Assembly: GCA_964607915.1 (NCBI GenBank) | Contig: CAZSMU010000054.1 | Span: forward strand, 1 to 22,267 | Reading direction: 5' to 3' | Origin: JADJPL01 sp964607915 | GTDB taxonomy: Bacteria > Bacteroidota > Bacteroidia > Chitinophagales > Saprospiraceae | Length of the DNA stretch: 22,267 bases | Shown: positions 21,508 to 22,267 of the stretch, piece by piece | Layout of the letters: every line of letters begins with the position of its first letter | Position numbering within the stretch: position 1 is the first letter of the stretch | Position numbers and translations under genes: made by a program | Notes under the pieces: generated by a model | What the model saw: the letters and a program-made list of their open reading frames with translations, nothing else | Databases searched by the model: none | Told to the model about the DNA's origin: nothing

Positions 21508-22267
21508 GTGATTGCATTCGAACGCTTTGAACTGGACAACGGATTGAAAGTACTGATCCACGAAGACCACAGCACCCCGCTGGTCGCCGTCAATGTCCTC
21601 TACGATGTGGGCTCCAGAGACGAACAGCCCGATAAAACCGGCTTCGCACACCTGTTCGAACACCTGATGTTCGGGGGCTCGGTGCATATTCCCAACTTCG
21701 ACGACCGGCTGCAAAAGGCGGGCGGGGAAGACAACGCCTTTACCAACACCGATTATACCAACTTCTACGAAGTGCTGCCGGCTGAAAACCTCGAAACGGC
21801 CCTCTGGCTGGAATCCGACCGCATGCTGCGCCTGGACTTCAGCGAGGAAGTGCTCGACGTGCAACGCAAAGTCGTGGTGGAAGAGTTTAAGGAAACTTGC
21901 CTGAACGAACCCTTCGGGGATATATGGCACCTGCTCTCAGACCTCGCCTACCAAAAGCATCCCTACCGCTGGCCGGTAATCGGTCTGAGGCCGGAACATA
22001 TCGAACAGGCGCGCCTCGAAGAGGTCGAATCGTTTTTCTACCGCTACTACCGGCCCAACAATGCCGTATTGACGATTTCCGGCAAACTGGATCCCCGCAA
22101 GACACGGAAACTGGTCGAGAAATGGTTCGCCGATATCCCTCCCGGGCCGATACCAACCCGCAAGCTGCCCGAAGAACCCCGCCAGGAAGGCTACCGACGC
22201 AAAACCCACCACGGGGATGTCCCGGTGGATGCCCTCTACATGGCCTTCCGTATGCCGGGCCGCGCCG
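21508..22267 (+). CDS. M16 (insulinase-family) zinc peptidase, 5' part
   Basis: The reading frame is open to the window edge (253 codons and one base), so the gene is truncated by the window. It starts at GTG 21508 (VIAFERFELDNGLKVLIHED); an in-frame TAA at 21475 and the absence of ATG between leave GTG as the only reasonable start. The inverted zinc motif is HLFEH (residues 48-52), and EEFKE (125-129) supplies the distal glutamate, probably Glu129. Family features GSRDEQPDKTGFAHLFEHL and GGEDNAFTNTDYTNFYEVLP are complete. There is no signal peptide, so this copy appears cytoplasmic, or its export differs. The family cleaves short peptides. Many Bacteroidota carry a second M16 gene directly downstream, which cannot be checked here. 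Confidence 0.93.
   Translation, partial: MIAFERFELDNGLKVLIHEDHSTPLVAVNVLYDVGSRDEQPDKTGFAHLFEHLMFGGSVHIPNFDDRLQKAGGEDNAFTNTDYTNFYEVLPAENLETALWLESDRMLRLDFSEEVLDVQRKVVVEEFKETCLNEPFGDIWHLLSDLAYQKHPYRWPVIGLRPEHIEQARLEEVESFFYRYYRPNNAVLTISGKLDPRKTRKLVEKWFADIPPGPIPTRKLPEEPRQEGYRRKTHHGDVPVDALYMAFRMPGRA

Noticed and set aside
1..22267. CRISPR array, insertion sequence, prophage or integrase
   Set aside because: No regular repeat-spacer pattern and no transposase, integrase or phage protein appears among the open frames.

Overview
The window looks like a chromosomal segment of a Bacteroidota bacterium. The evidence is a SusC/SusD outer-membrane pair, a type IX secretion C-terminal sorting domain, a BlaI/BlaR1-type pair with a Bacteroidota-style promoter (TTG, 19 bp, TATATTTG), weak or absent Shine-Dalgarno sequences, and the protein families themselves. 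From about 2.7 kb onward the DNA is fairly GC-rich, which would suit a Saprospiria- or Cytophagia-like lineage, but the exact taxon cannot be fixed from this sequence. The first 2.7 kb is clearly more AT-rich.

Layout. 78-2487: a small secreted beta-barrel-like protein (+), convergent with an AraC-family regulator and a short-chain dehydrogenase (both -). 2721-6727 (-): a secreted GH2 beta-mannosidase whose stop codon overlaps the start of mnmE (ATGA). 6815-8272 (-): a secreted YHYH-domain protein with a type IX sorting tail, divergent from a secreted cyanophycinase-like S51 peptidase (8385-9245, +). The plus strand continues with a SAM methyltransferase, a lipoprotein GH20 beta-hexosaminidase and a SIS-domain sugar-phosphate protein (9383-13749). 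Convergent with these is a susC-susD pair (18568 to 13909, -). Next come the M56/BlaR1-like membrane protease carrying a TonB-plug-like C-terminal domain and its BlaI-family repressor (21067 to 19013, -). The window ends inside an M16 zinc peptidase gene (21508 onward, +).

How the genes may fit together. The SusCD transporter, the GH20 hexosaminidase, the SIS-domain protein and the GH2 beta-mannosidase suggest uptake and breakdown of GlcNAc/Man-containing glycans such as chito-oligosaccharides or N-glycan cores. That is inference; the genes lie in separate transcription units and no local SusR, HTCS or ECF regulator is present. The BlaI/BlaR1-like pair is an autoregulated protease/repressor switch with an unusually regular operator. 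There is no beta-lactamase gene in view.

The most notable non-coding structure is a family of intergenic hairpin-bearing repeats (copies at 14-66, 1601-1654, 18601-18648 and 18706-18763, with related pieces at 12938-12971 and 13865-13912). A second is a perfect 23-bp-arm palindrome made of three TAGT-N6-ACTA dyads spaced exactly 19 bp apart in front of blaI. A third is a perfect 21-bp-arm palindrome at 18827-18869. I found no tRNA, rRNA, CRISPR array, insertion sequence or phage gene.
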